Positions 1-5,839 are shown, counted from the first letter of the stretch. The stretch: DNA of 10,747 nucleotides from an uncultured Erysipelotrichaceae bacterium (GCA_902782955.1 CACZPD010000047.1:1-10747); one strand, 5' to 3'. Notes: generated from the sequence alone by a model not told the origin. Program-made: numbers and translations.

Positions 1-102
1 CGGAAGCGGGAATTCCAGCAGCATCAGTACGAAGGCCACAGCGCCCAGGACGGCTGCCTTGGCAATGGCCCGTGTGTTAAGGATCTTTGTTTCGTTGTTC
101 AT
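1..102 (-). CDS. ribU: Riboflavin ECF transporter S component, N-terminal part (cut by window edge)
   Basis: Only the first 34 codons lie in the window. They encode a short polar N-terminus (MNNETKILNTR) and then a hydrophobic first membrane helix ending in LMLLEFPLP. An LEFPLP-like segment at the end of helix 1 is typical of RibU, the substrate-binding membrane subunit that imports riboflavin with the shared ECF energising module. The ATG at 102 is preceded by a perfect AGGAGG (109-114) with a 6-nt gap, which fixes the start. The FMN riboswitch and attenuator just upstream support the call independently, since FMN riboswitches control riboflavin synthesis and uptake genes. The rest of the protein lies outside the window, so integrity cannot be judged. 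Confidence 0.88.
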   Translation of the reverse strand, partial: MNNETKILNTRAIAKAAVLGAVAFVLMLLEFPLP

Positions 103-116
103 GGTTTTCCTCCTAT

Positions 117-150
117 GCCTCAAAAAAAGAGGCTTATGATAAAAACCTCC
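117..150 (-). terminator. Riboswitch expression platform: attenuator with competing hairpin
   Basis: On the minus strand GAGGTTT (143-149) can pair with AAGCCTC (129-135), followed at once by seven U residues (122-128), giving an intrinsic terminator between the FMN aptamer and ribU. The same GCCTC (129-133) can instead pair with GAGGC (117-121) across the U-run, forming a GCCTC-U7-GAGGC hairpin just upstream of the AGGAGG. The two structures share one arm and exclude each other. FMN riboswitches in Firmicutes commonly act by ligand-induced termination, so FMN probably favours the terminator. The role of the second hairpin is inference. Confidence 0.75.
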
Positions 151-167
151 GGGTTAAATGCAAATGA

Positions 168-290
168 AGGATAAATATACTCTTCCATCCAGACTTTACT
201 GTCGCCACCGGAATCGCACCGGTTCATACCTTTCGGCTCGCGGGGTATACCGCCGGTCAGGAATTTCACCCTGCCCTGAGTTTTATCACC
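168..290 (-). promoter_or_regulatory. FMN riboswitch (RFN element)
   Basis: Read on the minus strand, this contains the hallmark RFN blocks in order: GGGCAGGGTGAAATTCC near 262-278, GACCGGCGGT just after it, GAACCGG and GATTCCGGTGGCGACAGT in the middle, and AGTCTGGATGGAAGAG near 178-193. The closing helix P1 is formed by GATAAA-ACTC at the 5' end (about 278-287) with GAGT-TTTATC at the 3' end (about 170-180). The aptamer binds flavin mononucleotide and controls the downstream riboflavin gene. It starts almost exactly where transcription from the upstream extended -10 promoter should begin, and lies about 70 nt before the ribU start. Confidence 0.96.
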
Positions 291-293
291 TAT

Positions 294-321
294 ATTATAT
301 CAGCCTGCGTGCAGAATACAA
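294..321 (-). promoter_or_regulatory. SigA-type extended -10 promoter of the riboswitch-ribU transcript
   Basis: The minus strand has TGATATAAT: a consensus -10 TATAAT (294-299) with the extended TGn motif. A weaker TTGTAT -35 (316-321) lies 16 nt upstream. The predicted start near 287 coincides with the 5' arm of riboswitch helix P1, so the transcript would begin with the aptamer. No terminator is visible between the upstream gene's stop (331) and this promoter, so read-through from that gene would also be caught by the riboswitch attenuator. Confidence 0.75.
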
Positions 322-330
322 ACAGGATGC

Positions 331-858
331 CTAAAGAAAATGCTTTTCGGTCATGACCGGAGACGCCTGCACGGCTTCCGCGCATTTTTCAATAGCCTCA
401 TCATATCCGGCGTCATGAAAAATCAGATATGCCTGCCCTTCCGCGTCTGTCCTGACATCGCAGTACGGGCTGAGCAGTTCCTGCAGTTTTTGTGAAGCTT
501 CCACCGGATAACTGTAGGCTTCCGTGGAAAGCGAACTGTCACTGACCGATACGGTCAGCCGGCCTCCGCACGCGTCGGGATCTTCCCGGGTAAATGCGTG
601 AGGTACATCTTCTTTTTCCAGTATGAAAATGACCGTATCCAGATACTGTGAACGCTTCTCGTACAGGACATGGCATCCGCCGAAAGCGAATTCCCCGCCG
701 TCAGCGATGAAGAGATTGGCAAGCATATAGCGGTTGTGCATCAGCCATGCCCGGTTATGCTCACTGCACAGGACGACCATATTCCCTTTCTGTCTTTCCT
801 TCATCAGCGAAGCACGTTCTTTTTCCGCATACGCTTCATTTACGGCAATCAGCTTCAT
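331..858 (-). CDS. Protein of unknown function, 175 aa
   Basis: I do not recognise a family. The protein starts with a charged helix (residues 4-25), then a mixed segment containing VVLCSEHNRAWLMHNRYMLANLF. After this come alternating strand-like and loop stretches (about 70-150) and a short C-terminal helix. There is no signal peptide or membrane helix, so it is probably cytoplasmic. The ATG overlaps the stop of the HAD-fusion gene in an ATGA (855-858). An AAAGG in the end of that gene serves as its ribosome binding site, so the two proteins are likely made together. The stop is followed directly by the riboswitch promoter. A partner or accessory role to the HAD protein is inferred only from the coupling. 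Confidence 0.8.
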   Translation of the reverse strand: MKLIAVNEAYAEKERASLMKERQKGNMVVLCSEHNRAWLMHNRYMLANLFIADGGEFAFGGCHVLYEKRSQYLDTVIFILEKEDVPHAFTREDPDACGGRLTVSVSDSSLSTEAYSYPVEASQKLQELLSPYCDVRTDAEGQAYLIFHDAGYDEAIEKCAEAVQASPVMTEKHFL

Positions 859-2093
859 ATAAACCTTTCGACCGCTTCCGCGACCGCTCCTTCTTCACAT
901 GTCCGTTCCGTCAGATGCGGGCATAAGCGCTTCATCTGGCTGTTTGTATTTGCCGTACCGACACCAGCCGCGGCAGCACGGATCATTGGGAGATCGTTGA
1001 AGTTGTCGCCGATCGCCATCGTCTGTGACATGGGGATACCGAGCAGGTCTGCAAGTTTCTGCAGTCCTGTCCCCTTGTTTATTCCTTTCGGGTTGAATTC
1101 CATATATCTGCCGCTGGAATAGGAAATATCCAGTTCGTCTTTCAGGTCTTTCATGTCATCTTCAATACTGCGCAGATACGGAAAATTGCTGTTGGCATAT
1201 ACGATCTTCACGATCGGCTGTCCATCCAGGAATGACAGGTCTTCACCTGCGCATTCGGTAACGCCGGACCTGCCCTTTGAAAACTGTCTTTCTTCTTCCG
1301 TCATATGGAAAACATAGACCATATCGGCTGTATAGACCCTCACAGCAGCGTCATACCGTAGGCCCCGTTCAAACAGTTTCTGTACCAGGGAACGGTCCAT
1401 ATCACGGAAATACAGCACTTTTGTGCCTTTGTTTTCCGTTAAGGCGCCGCCGTTGAAAGACATGACATACTGGTTCTCCTTTTCAAACAGATCCAGCTCT
1501 TTCAATGTTCCGGATACGGTCGTATATCCCCTGCCGGTTGCCGGCACGAACAAGATGCCTTTCTTCTGCAGTTCCCTGATCGCCGCAATGCAGTCCGGAT
1601 GGATCGTGCGATCTTTCCGGATCAGTGTTTCATCCAGGTCGCATACGATCAGGCGGATCGGTTTTCTGCCGGTCTTTTCCTTCAGCAGATCCTTCAGTTT
1701 CAGATAGCGCTGATGTTTTTCCTCTTTCGCGAAATGGACTTTGCGGAACTGCTCCGTGACATTTCCGTAATCAAGATCTTCTTTAAACTGCGTGCTTGTC
1801 AGATCAAATTTCTGCCCGTTTACAACATTGAAGCAGTGGTAATTCCCGTCGGGAAGCGGTATGCCGTATACTTTTCCGCCGAAGATATCCTGCGCCAGAA
1901 AAGCTGTAACGGAGCATTGTCCAAGCGTCCTGTTTTCTTCTGACCATTCTTCACGCATCCTTGGCGCGCAGGTATCCGCGCACCATACATCACAGAGTAT
2001 ATTGTACAGATCATATACGGATCCGATGCCCGGCCATGAGGAATCAGCAGGCTTCAGTGAAATATCATCATCGCAGTAAAATGGTTTCTTCAT
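855..2093 (-). CDS. YunG-like domain fused to a Cof-type HAD-IIB phosphatase
   Basis: This is a two-domain protein of 412 aa. Numbering here is from an upstream in-frame ATG at 2111. The start I choose is its residue 7, at 2093, because GGAG sits 7 nt before it, whereas the 2111 ATG has no ribosome binding site. Residues about 25-135 resemble YunG: GQCSVTA (64-70), YHCFN (91-95) and FDLT (102-105). Residues about 150-418 are a complete HAD-IIB hydrolase: motif I DLDETL with nucleophile D158 and acid/base D160; motif II ATGR (191-194); motif III lysine in KGINKG (342-347); motif IV GDNFND (368-373). Cof-type enzymes dephosphorylate sugar phosphates, nucleotides or pyridoxal phosphate; the substrate here cannot be read from sequence. 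The C-H-D order in the first domain (C66, H92, D103) could be a thiol-hydrolase-like site, which is inference. Confidence 0.9.
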   Translation of the reverse strand: MKKPFYCDDDISLKPADSSWPGIGSVYDLYNILCDVWCADTCAPRMREEWSEENRTLGQCSVTAFLAQDIFGGKVYGIPLPDGNYHCFNVVNGQKFDLTSTQFKEDLDYGNVTEQFRKVHFAKEEKHQRYLKLKDLLKEKTGRKPIRLIVCDLDETLIRKDRTIHPDCIAAIRELQKKGILFVPATGRGYTTVSGTLKELDLFEKENQYVMSFNGGALTENKGTKVLYFRDMDRSLVQKLFERGLRYDAAVRVYTADMVYVFHMTEEERQFSKGRSGVTECAGEDLSFLDGQPIVKIVYANSNFPYLRSIEDDMKDLKDELDISYSSGRYMEFNPKGINKGTGLQKLADLLGIPMSQTMAIGDNFNDLPMIRAAAAGVGTANTNSQMKRLCPHLTERTCEEGAVAEAVERFI

Positions 2094-2126
2094 ATGCTTT
2101 CTCCAGGTCATTCAATAACCGTTTTC

Positions 2127-2155
2127 AGTTTAGCATTCCCTGCAGGATATGTCAT
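2127..2155 (-). promoter_or_regulatory. Probable promoter for the HAD-fusion operon
   Basis: On the minus strand ATGACA (2150-2155, five of six matches to the -35 consensus) is followed by a 17-nt spacer and TGCTAAACT, a weak -10 TAAACT (2127-2132) with an extended TGn. It lies about 34 nt upstream of the chosen start at 2093. Transcription starting near 2120 would exclude or nearly exclude the 2111 ATG from being well positioned, which agrees with the 2093 start. Confidence 0.5.
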
Positions 2156-2198
2156 AAGTTTGCTTCCGGATGACTTTGTAAGCCATTGCTGGGAATTA

Positions 2199-2229
2199 TT
2201 GACGCCGGTTTTTGGTAAATTTGTATAAT
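2199..2229 (+). promoter_or_regulatory. Probable promoter of the plus-strand gene at 2257
   Basis: TTGACG (2199-2204) and a consensus TATAAT (2224-2229) are separated by 19 nt, slightly long for a SigA promoter. The -10 lies 27 nt before the start codon. The nearest alternative gene in this direction is the 2257 gene, and the minus-strand promoter at 2127-2155 points the other way, so this is a divergent promoter region. Confidence 0.6.
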
Positions 2230-2256
2230 AGAAGAGATCATAAACGGAGACAGAAT

Positions 2257-2886
2257 ATGGCAGACAATAACAAGCACAGCAAGATCGAAGAAAACCTGGA
2301 CCTTTATCAGGCTGTTGAACTGATGAAAAAACGTTATACCACCGCCACGGATGAATACTTCACGGCAATGAGACAATACGGGATCGATCTGAATGAGGAA
2401 AAGATCATCGAAGACTACAGCCGTGTCAGGGATATCAATACACTCAATCAGATGTATTATGATCACTACGGAAAAATCCTGGACAACAAGCAGACTGACG
2501 AATGGTTGAATTCGGATGTGTTCATGGAATTGCTCGAAAGGATCCTCGCTGACCGTTTCAGCATAGCGGAAACAGGCGATCCCTATTTCATTACTGTTGA
2601 AATCAATGAAATATGTTCCGGGGATCTGCGGAAAACAGACCAGAAGGAAATCGAAAAAATACTAAAAGCCCTGATCACCCTTTCACAGACAAGAAACATC
2701 CGAAAACTCGATGACACCATTGAAATGTTCGATATAAACGGTCTGCTGAAGGAGCTGATCCGGGTCTGCCATGACCGGAATCCTGCATTCAGGAAACTGA
2801 TTCTGGATTTATACAAGTGCTATGACGATATGGACCCGAAAATCTTTCCTTCCGTTTATAAAGAATTACACAGGGGACACAAATAA
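2257..2886 (+). CDS. Helical protein of unknown function, 209 aa
   Basis: This is the only plus-strand gene in the window. The start at 2257 (MADNNKHSKIEE) has GGAG 7 nt upstream; an earlier in-frame ATG at 2212 lies inside the promoter and is rejected. The protein is acidic and almost wholly helical in appearance. It has an amphipathic N-terminal stretch (ELMKKRYTTATDEYF), a central segment with LNQMYYDHYGK, and a C-terminal half of helix-turn-helix-like repeats such as LLKELIRVCHDRNPAFRKLI. It has no membrane helix, signal peptide, cysteine cluster or motif I recognise. It has its own promoter and terminator and so is a monocistronic unit. No function is proposed. Confidence 0.85.
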   Translation: MADNNKHSKIEENLDLYQAVELMKKRYTTATDEYFTAMRQYGIDLNEEKIIEDYSRVRDINTLNQMYYDHYGKILDNKQTDEWLNSDVFMELLERILADRFSIAETGDPYFITVEINEICSGDLRKTDQKEIEKILKALITLSQTRNIRKLDDTIEMFDINGLLKELIRVCHDRNPAFRKLILDLYKCYDDMDPKIFPSVYKELHRGHK

Positions 2887-2937
2887 ATATTCTATTCATC
2901 ACAGGAGAATACCATAAAAGCATCGGCAGATCCGCCG

Positions 2938-2970
2938 CAGAGACAGACAAACTGTCTCTGTTTTTATTTT
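2938..2970 (+). terminator. Rho-independent terminator of the 2257 gene
   Basis: CAGAGACAG (2938-2946), a 5-nt loop and CTGTCTCTG (2952-2960) form a perfect 9-bp stem followed by TTTTTATTTT. It is 51 nt after the stop codon. Just before it, CGGC-AGATCC-GCCG (about 2924-2937) could form a second small hairpin. The reverse direction has no U-tract, so termination is one-way. Confidence 0.92.
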
Positions 2971-3000
2971 ATGGGCAGGCTTATATGCTTTCTTCTGTTT

Positions 3001-3048
3001 ATAAGCGTGACTTATCCGAAGTGAATTCACCGCATAAGTGCTGCTTAT
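3001..3048. repeat. Paired operator-like inverted repeats ATAAG-N5-CTTAT
   Basis: ATAAG-CGTGA-CTTAT (3001-3015) and ATAAG-TGCTG-CTTAT (3034-3048) have identical arms, identical 5-nt spacing and different centres. They start 33 bp apart, about three helical turns. A perfect palindrome GTGAATTCAC (3021-3030) lies between them, close to their midpoint. A further CTTAT half-site is at 2980-2984. The arms fit the T-N11-A dyad pattern bound by LysR-type regulators, and a LysR gene ends about 50 bp away. Binding is inference; alternatively these could form RNA hairpins in a read-through transcript. Confidence 0.5.
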
Positions 3049-3060
3049 ATATATGCAGAC

Positions 3061-3087
3061 AAAAGAAATGCCGGTCATGACCGGCAT
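3061..3087 (-). terminator. Terminator of the RT-LysR transcript
   Basis: A perfect 20-bp palindrome, ATGCCGGTCA followed by its complement, lies at 3068-3087, 9 nt after the LysR stop. On the minus strand it is followed by TTTCTTTT, giving a GC-rich stem with a short U-rich tail. The fully self-complementary centre forces a small loop, so the effective stem is about GCCGG/CCGGC plus a few pairs. Confidence 0.75.
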
Positions 3088-3096
3088 AATTATGAA

Positions 3097-3945
3097 TTAC
3101 CACATCTGTCCCGAGAGTATTTCCGTAAACTCCCCGACAGCGTCATTCGTGTTTTTCCTGTTCCATACAGCCAGGATCGTCAATGCTGGCTGCAGGCCTT
3201 CCTTCATCAGGGGAACACGCTCGATCAGCCCTCCCGGCATCTTCTCAGAGCCGCTTTCCACCGGCAGGATCCCCTTCCCTGCCAGGACCATCATACGGGC
3301 TCCGTCAAGGTTATCCGCTTCCGGAAACGGTCCTTTGAAGCCAAGCACGGTCCGGAAGTATTCCCGGTCTTCCGCCGATGTGATGATACACGGTTCCGAC
3401 AGCGAGGTTTCCGGATCATATTTTTTCCCTGCAGGAAGCTCCATATACCACTGCCTCCGGGAAAGAACTGTACTGTCCATATCCTTGTTCAGGACACAGG
3501 AATCATCCGTCAGGATCAGATCAAACTTGTTTTTCTGCAGACCTTTCACCAGACTTCTGCCGGTCCCGGTCTCAATGGAGATCTCTGCTTTCGGATATCG
3601 TTTTCTGAATTCCCCGAGTGCCCTCTGCACCGCGTAGCCCTGTGCCCTTCTGCCGGTCCCGAGCCGCAGCGAGGCATGTTCATTCCTGGCGATCTTCCTG
3701 CTTTCCCTGCACGCTTTTTCACTGAGTGCCGTGATCTCGAGACTTTTCTCATAGAAGTATCTGCCGGCGGGCGTCACTTCAAATGACCTGTTTTTGCGTA
3801 TTACAAGCGGGAACCCGAGCTCTTCCTCCATCGTCCTGATCTGCTGGGAGATGGCTGACTGGGAGATTCCGAAGACTTTCGCGGCTTCCGTAAAGGAATT
3901 CTTTTCGACGACTGCCTGCAAGTATTTCATCTGCTTTAATAACAT
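3097..3945 (-). CDS. LysR-family transcriptional regulator
   Basis: This 282-aa protein has the family's usual length and build. The N-terminal winged helix-turn-helix covers residues 1-60, with SFTEAAKVFGISQSAISQQI (17-36) forming the recognition region and FEVTPAG (55-61) the wing. A linker helix (60-88) and a two-lobe ligand-binding domain follow (about 90-275), with the typical LRLGTGRRAQGY start and FDLILTD (141-147). The ligand is unknown. The start ATG is 3 nt after the RT stop, and its AAGGAG ribosome binding site (3955-3960) lies within the end of the RT gene, so the two are co-transcribed. A LysR gene is more often divergent from its target; here it may regulate its own RT operon or an unlinked locus. 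Two LysR-box-like dyads lie just downstream at 3001-3048. Confidence 0.95.
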   Translation of the reverse strand: MLLKQMKYLQAVVEKNSFTEAAKVFGISQSAISQQIRTMEEELGFPLVIRKNRSFEVTPAGRYFYEKSLEITALSEKACRESRKIARNEHASLRLGTGRRAQGYAVQRALGEFRKRYPKAEISIETGTGRSLVKGLQKNKFDLILTDDSCVLNKDMDSTVLSRRQWYMELPAGKKYDPETSLSEPCIITSAEDREYFRTVLGFKGPFPEADNLDGARMMVLAGKGILPVESGSEKMPGGLIERVPLMKEGLQPALTILAVWNRKNTNDAVGEFTEILSGQMW

Positions 3946-3948
3946 GGC

Positions 3949-5178
3949 TCAGATCTCCTTTTCTTCCCTGTTCTGCTTCTCCAGCAGCCGGTTTTCTTCT
4001 TTCCAGTTATAATATTCCGCCACCAGCGGCGTATATCCGAGTTTCTTCAGCGCTTCGTATGTAACGGCATAATTGCCTTTGTAATGCCTGCCGGAATACA
4101 GATAACGAAGGTATCTCTGCATGCAGGCATCGATCTCCTTCAGACCTTCCGTTTCCGTTATGATCGGAAAATAGAACCGGATCCAGGAAAAACTGCCGTC
4201 ACCGCCCATATCATAGAACTTTCTGTCAAATGAGCGGATCATGGCTTTTGCGGCACGCTCATAGGTCCATTGTTCCTGTTTCCGTTTTTTCCATAACCTT
4301 CCTGCTTTTCTGCGAATCTTCCCTTTCATCTTTTCACGGGTACCCTGCGCAATATCGATCTTTCCTTCTTCGAAGCGGAAACCGAGGAATTCCCACGCAC
4401 TGCCCGGATCGCCTGTAAACAGCTTATCCGGATTCAGGGTCAGTTTCTTGTCAGACAATGTCTTTTCCAGAAGCGCACGGACCGCATCCCGTTCTTCTTC
4501 GGATGTGAGGAAGAAGATCATGTCATCCGAATAACGGTAATAAGGGATGCCCTTTTCACCGACCATACGGTCAAAATCAGCGAGATACAGATTGGCAAGG
4601 AAATTCGCAGTCGGCACACCGGCCATGGCACCGCGTTCCTCTTCCCTGATCTCACCGTCCCGGATACACCTTCCCTGCTTCATCAGCGAGGCAAGGAAAC
4701 GCACAAGTTCCGGATCATCGCTGAGCGTTTCTTCCAGGATCGGTATCATGAGATCCGGATCGATCGAATTGAAGTAATTATGGATATCCGCTTTCAGTAT
4801 ATATTTCTTTTCAAGGTCCGGCACACGGCAGATATCCCGCACAGCCTGCTGGGCAGTCTTGTTCCGCCGGAAAGAATAACAGGATTCCGGCAGTTTCTCA
4901 TCATACCGGTATAAAAGAAAGGCAAGCAGCTTCAATACGGACATTTCATTATCGGTATAACTGTACACGACCCGTTTGCCTGATGATCCAAGCCGCGTGA
5001 TCTGCCTGCGGACGGGATAACCGAATTCCATTGAATCCGTAGTTTCCCTGTATTCTTCTTCCCGCACGAAAACTTCCAGCCTTTTCCGCTCATCCGCTTT
5101 CAGCCGGCCATGTTCCGTCTGGTATGCCAGGAAGTCCTCCCAGACATCTTTTTTCTTCAGTTCTTCGAGCAGTGTCAT
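3949..5178 (-). CDS. Reverse transcriptase (RNA-directed DNA polymerase) of unassigned class
   Basis: This is a 409-aa stand-alone RT. Motifs in order, numbered from the ATG at 5178: a SCYSFR finger motif (99-104); motif A KADIHNYF with catalytic D131; motif B-like GVPTANFLANLYL (187-199), where the more usual PQG is PTA; catalytic YSDD (216-219, D218 and D219); LNPDK (248-252); and FLGF (264-267). A basic thumb-like region follows (about 280-310), then a conserved-looking tail with YSGRHYKGNY (361-370) and GYTPLVAEYY (381-390). I see no maturase or HNH domain of group II introns, no retron VTG motif, and no fused nuclease or nitrilase. No ribosome binding site precedes the ATG or the in-frame TTG at 5184, and the frame stays open back to the upstream stop. 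The preceding 140 nt are rich in hairpins and LysR follows directly. A non-retron defence-type (UG/DRT) RT is the best guess; a domesticated intron-derived RT is the alternative. Confidence 0.92.
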   Translation of the reverse strand: MTLLEELKKKDVWEDFLAYQTEHGRLKADERKRLEVFVREEEYRETTDSMEFGYPVRRQITRLGSSGKRVVYSYTDNEMSVLKLLAFLLYRYDEKLPESCYSFRRNKTAQQAVRDICRVPDLEKKYILKADIHNYFNSIDPDLMIPILEETLSDDPELVRFLASLMKQGRCIRDGEIREEERGAMAGVPTANFLANLYLADFDRMVGEKGIPYYRYSDDMIFFLTSEEERDAVRALLEKTLSDKKLTLNPDKLFTGDPGSAWEFLGFRFEEGKIDIAQGTREKMKGKIRRKAGRLWKKRKQEQWTYERAAKAMIRSFDRKFYDMGGDGSFSWIRFYFPIITETEGLKEIDACMQRYLRYLYSGRHYKGNYAVTYEALKKLGYTPLVAEYYNWKEENRLLEKQNREEKEI

Positions 5179-5184
5179 AAACAA

Positions 5185-5323
5185 AAAAGAAAGAGAAACA
5201 GCTTTGAAGCAAGCTATGCTTGCGATACCGGAAGGTACGCGGCCAGACTGCCTGCAAAGTCCATATTTGACCGCGCTGCTTCCGCCGCAGGCGCGTTTCC
5301 GCTTTTCTCTTTCTGCCTTTCAC
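5185..5323 (-). ncRNA. Candidate structured RNA leader of the RT gene
   Basis: The gap between the upstream stop (5324) and the RT start can fold into successive short hairpins on the minus strand. They are GCG-GAAA-CGC with a GNRA loop (5293-5302); CGCG-c-CTGC closed by GCAG-CGCG (5272-5295, sharing an arm with the first); GGACT/AGTCT (5245-5262); GCGTACC-TTCC-GGTA-t-CGC (5222-5240); and GCAAGC-ATA-GCTTGC (5209-5223). A pyrimidine-rich run leads into the RT start. There is no recognisable promoter of its own and no ribosome binding site for the RT. Several RT systems carry their template RNA just upstream of the RT gene, so this may be such an RNA. Translation-controlling leader is the plainer alternative. 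Pairings were found by eye. Confidence 0.4.
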
Positions 5324-5839
5324 TCACAGATACTTATGCAGCCTCTGCGAAATGTATTCGATCCTGTTGGGATAATGTTTGATAAAGTTGATGAACGGAT
5401 ACCCCTTTTCTTCCGCGAATTCCCTGCTCCAGCGGTACTCGCGGTGTGAGGTCGTGGTCTTTCCGATCAGCATCATTACAAGCTTCACATCCGCACCGTC
5501 ACAGACAACGATGGAATAATCCATGAAGCGTCCGGTTCCTCCCAGCTCACGCGGGGATACATTTTCCTTTACCGTAAATGCCGGGAATTCCTCTTTCAGC
5601 ACTGCCAGGATCTTTTCCCGGCATGTTCTTGTATCATCCTCATCAGGTGTGTAATATGTCTCTTCCTGTTTCGCCTGTTCATTCTTCTCTTCCAGGTACT
5701 GTTTGAATTCCCCGGCTTTCTCTTCAAGATTATCTTTCAGGTTGTTCAGGAAAGCAGCTGCTTTTTCCTTGTTTTCTTCCGTGACCGCTTCTTCGATCAT
5801 CTTCTGACCTTCCTTGAGAAGCTTATCAAAAAGACCCAT
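5324..5839 (-). CDS. Unknown protein, coiled-coil N-terminus and alpha/beta C-terminal domain, 171 aa
   Basis: The start has AAAGGA 7 nt upstream. Residues 1-60 form a strongly charged amphipathic helix (MGLFDKLLKEGQKMIEE onward), probably coiled coil. Residues 70-171 look like a compact alpha/beta domain: PRELGGTGRFMDYSIVV (96-112), a strand KLVMMLIGK (119-127), and GYPFINFIKHYPNRIEYI (146-163). The order (an Asp after the first strand, D107, then a second strand ending in Lys, K127) recalls a PD-(D/E)xK nuclease core, but the expected acidic residue two before the Lys is isoleucine, so it may be inactive or unrelated. It is the first gene after the promoter at 5891-5919. No terminator separates it from the RT, so it probably belongs to the RT transcript. 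Confidence 0.82.
   Translation of the reverse strand: MGLFDKLLKEGQKMIEEAVTEENKEKAAAFLNNLKDNLEEKAGEFKQYLEEKNEQAKQEETYYTPDEDDTRTCREKILAVLKEEFPAFTVKENVSPRELGGTGRFMDYSIVVCDGADVKLVMMLIGKTTTSHREYRWSREFAEEKGYPFINFIKHYPNRIEYISQRLHKYL

Noticed and set aside
670..1122. 150-codon plus-strand frame across the HAD and 331-858 genes
   Set aside because: Both minus-strand genes have good starts and family or coupling support; this is a mirror frame.
2899..3087. 62-codon minus-strand frame in the convergent spacer
   Set aside because: It runs through both terminators and the inverted repeats, has no ribosome binding site, and its composition looks random.
3949..5178. Group II intron
   Set aside because: The protein has no maturase or endonuclease domain, and no domain V-like hairpin was seen after the RT; LysR begins 3 nt later.
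3949..5178. Diversity-generating retroelement
   Set aside because: No pair of near-identical repeats differing at adenines and no variable target gene are visible in the window.
5090..5323. 77-codon minus-strand frame (starts MKGRKRKAETRL) spanning the RT leader and RT start
   Set aside because: It overlaps the RT in another frame, has no clear ribosome binding site, and its basic, Arg-rich make-up reflects GC-rich hairpin sequence rather than a protein family.
3949..5323. Classical retron
   Set aside because: The RT lacks the retron VTG and NAxxH motifs, and I could not find the inverted a1/a2 repeats flanking an msr-msd in the short leader.
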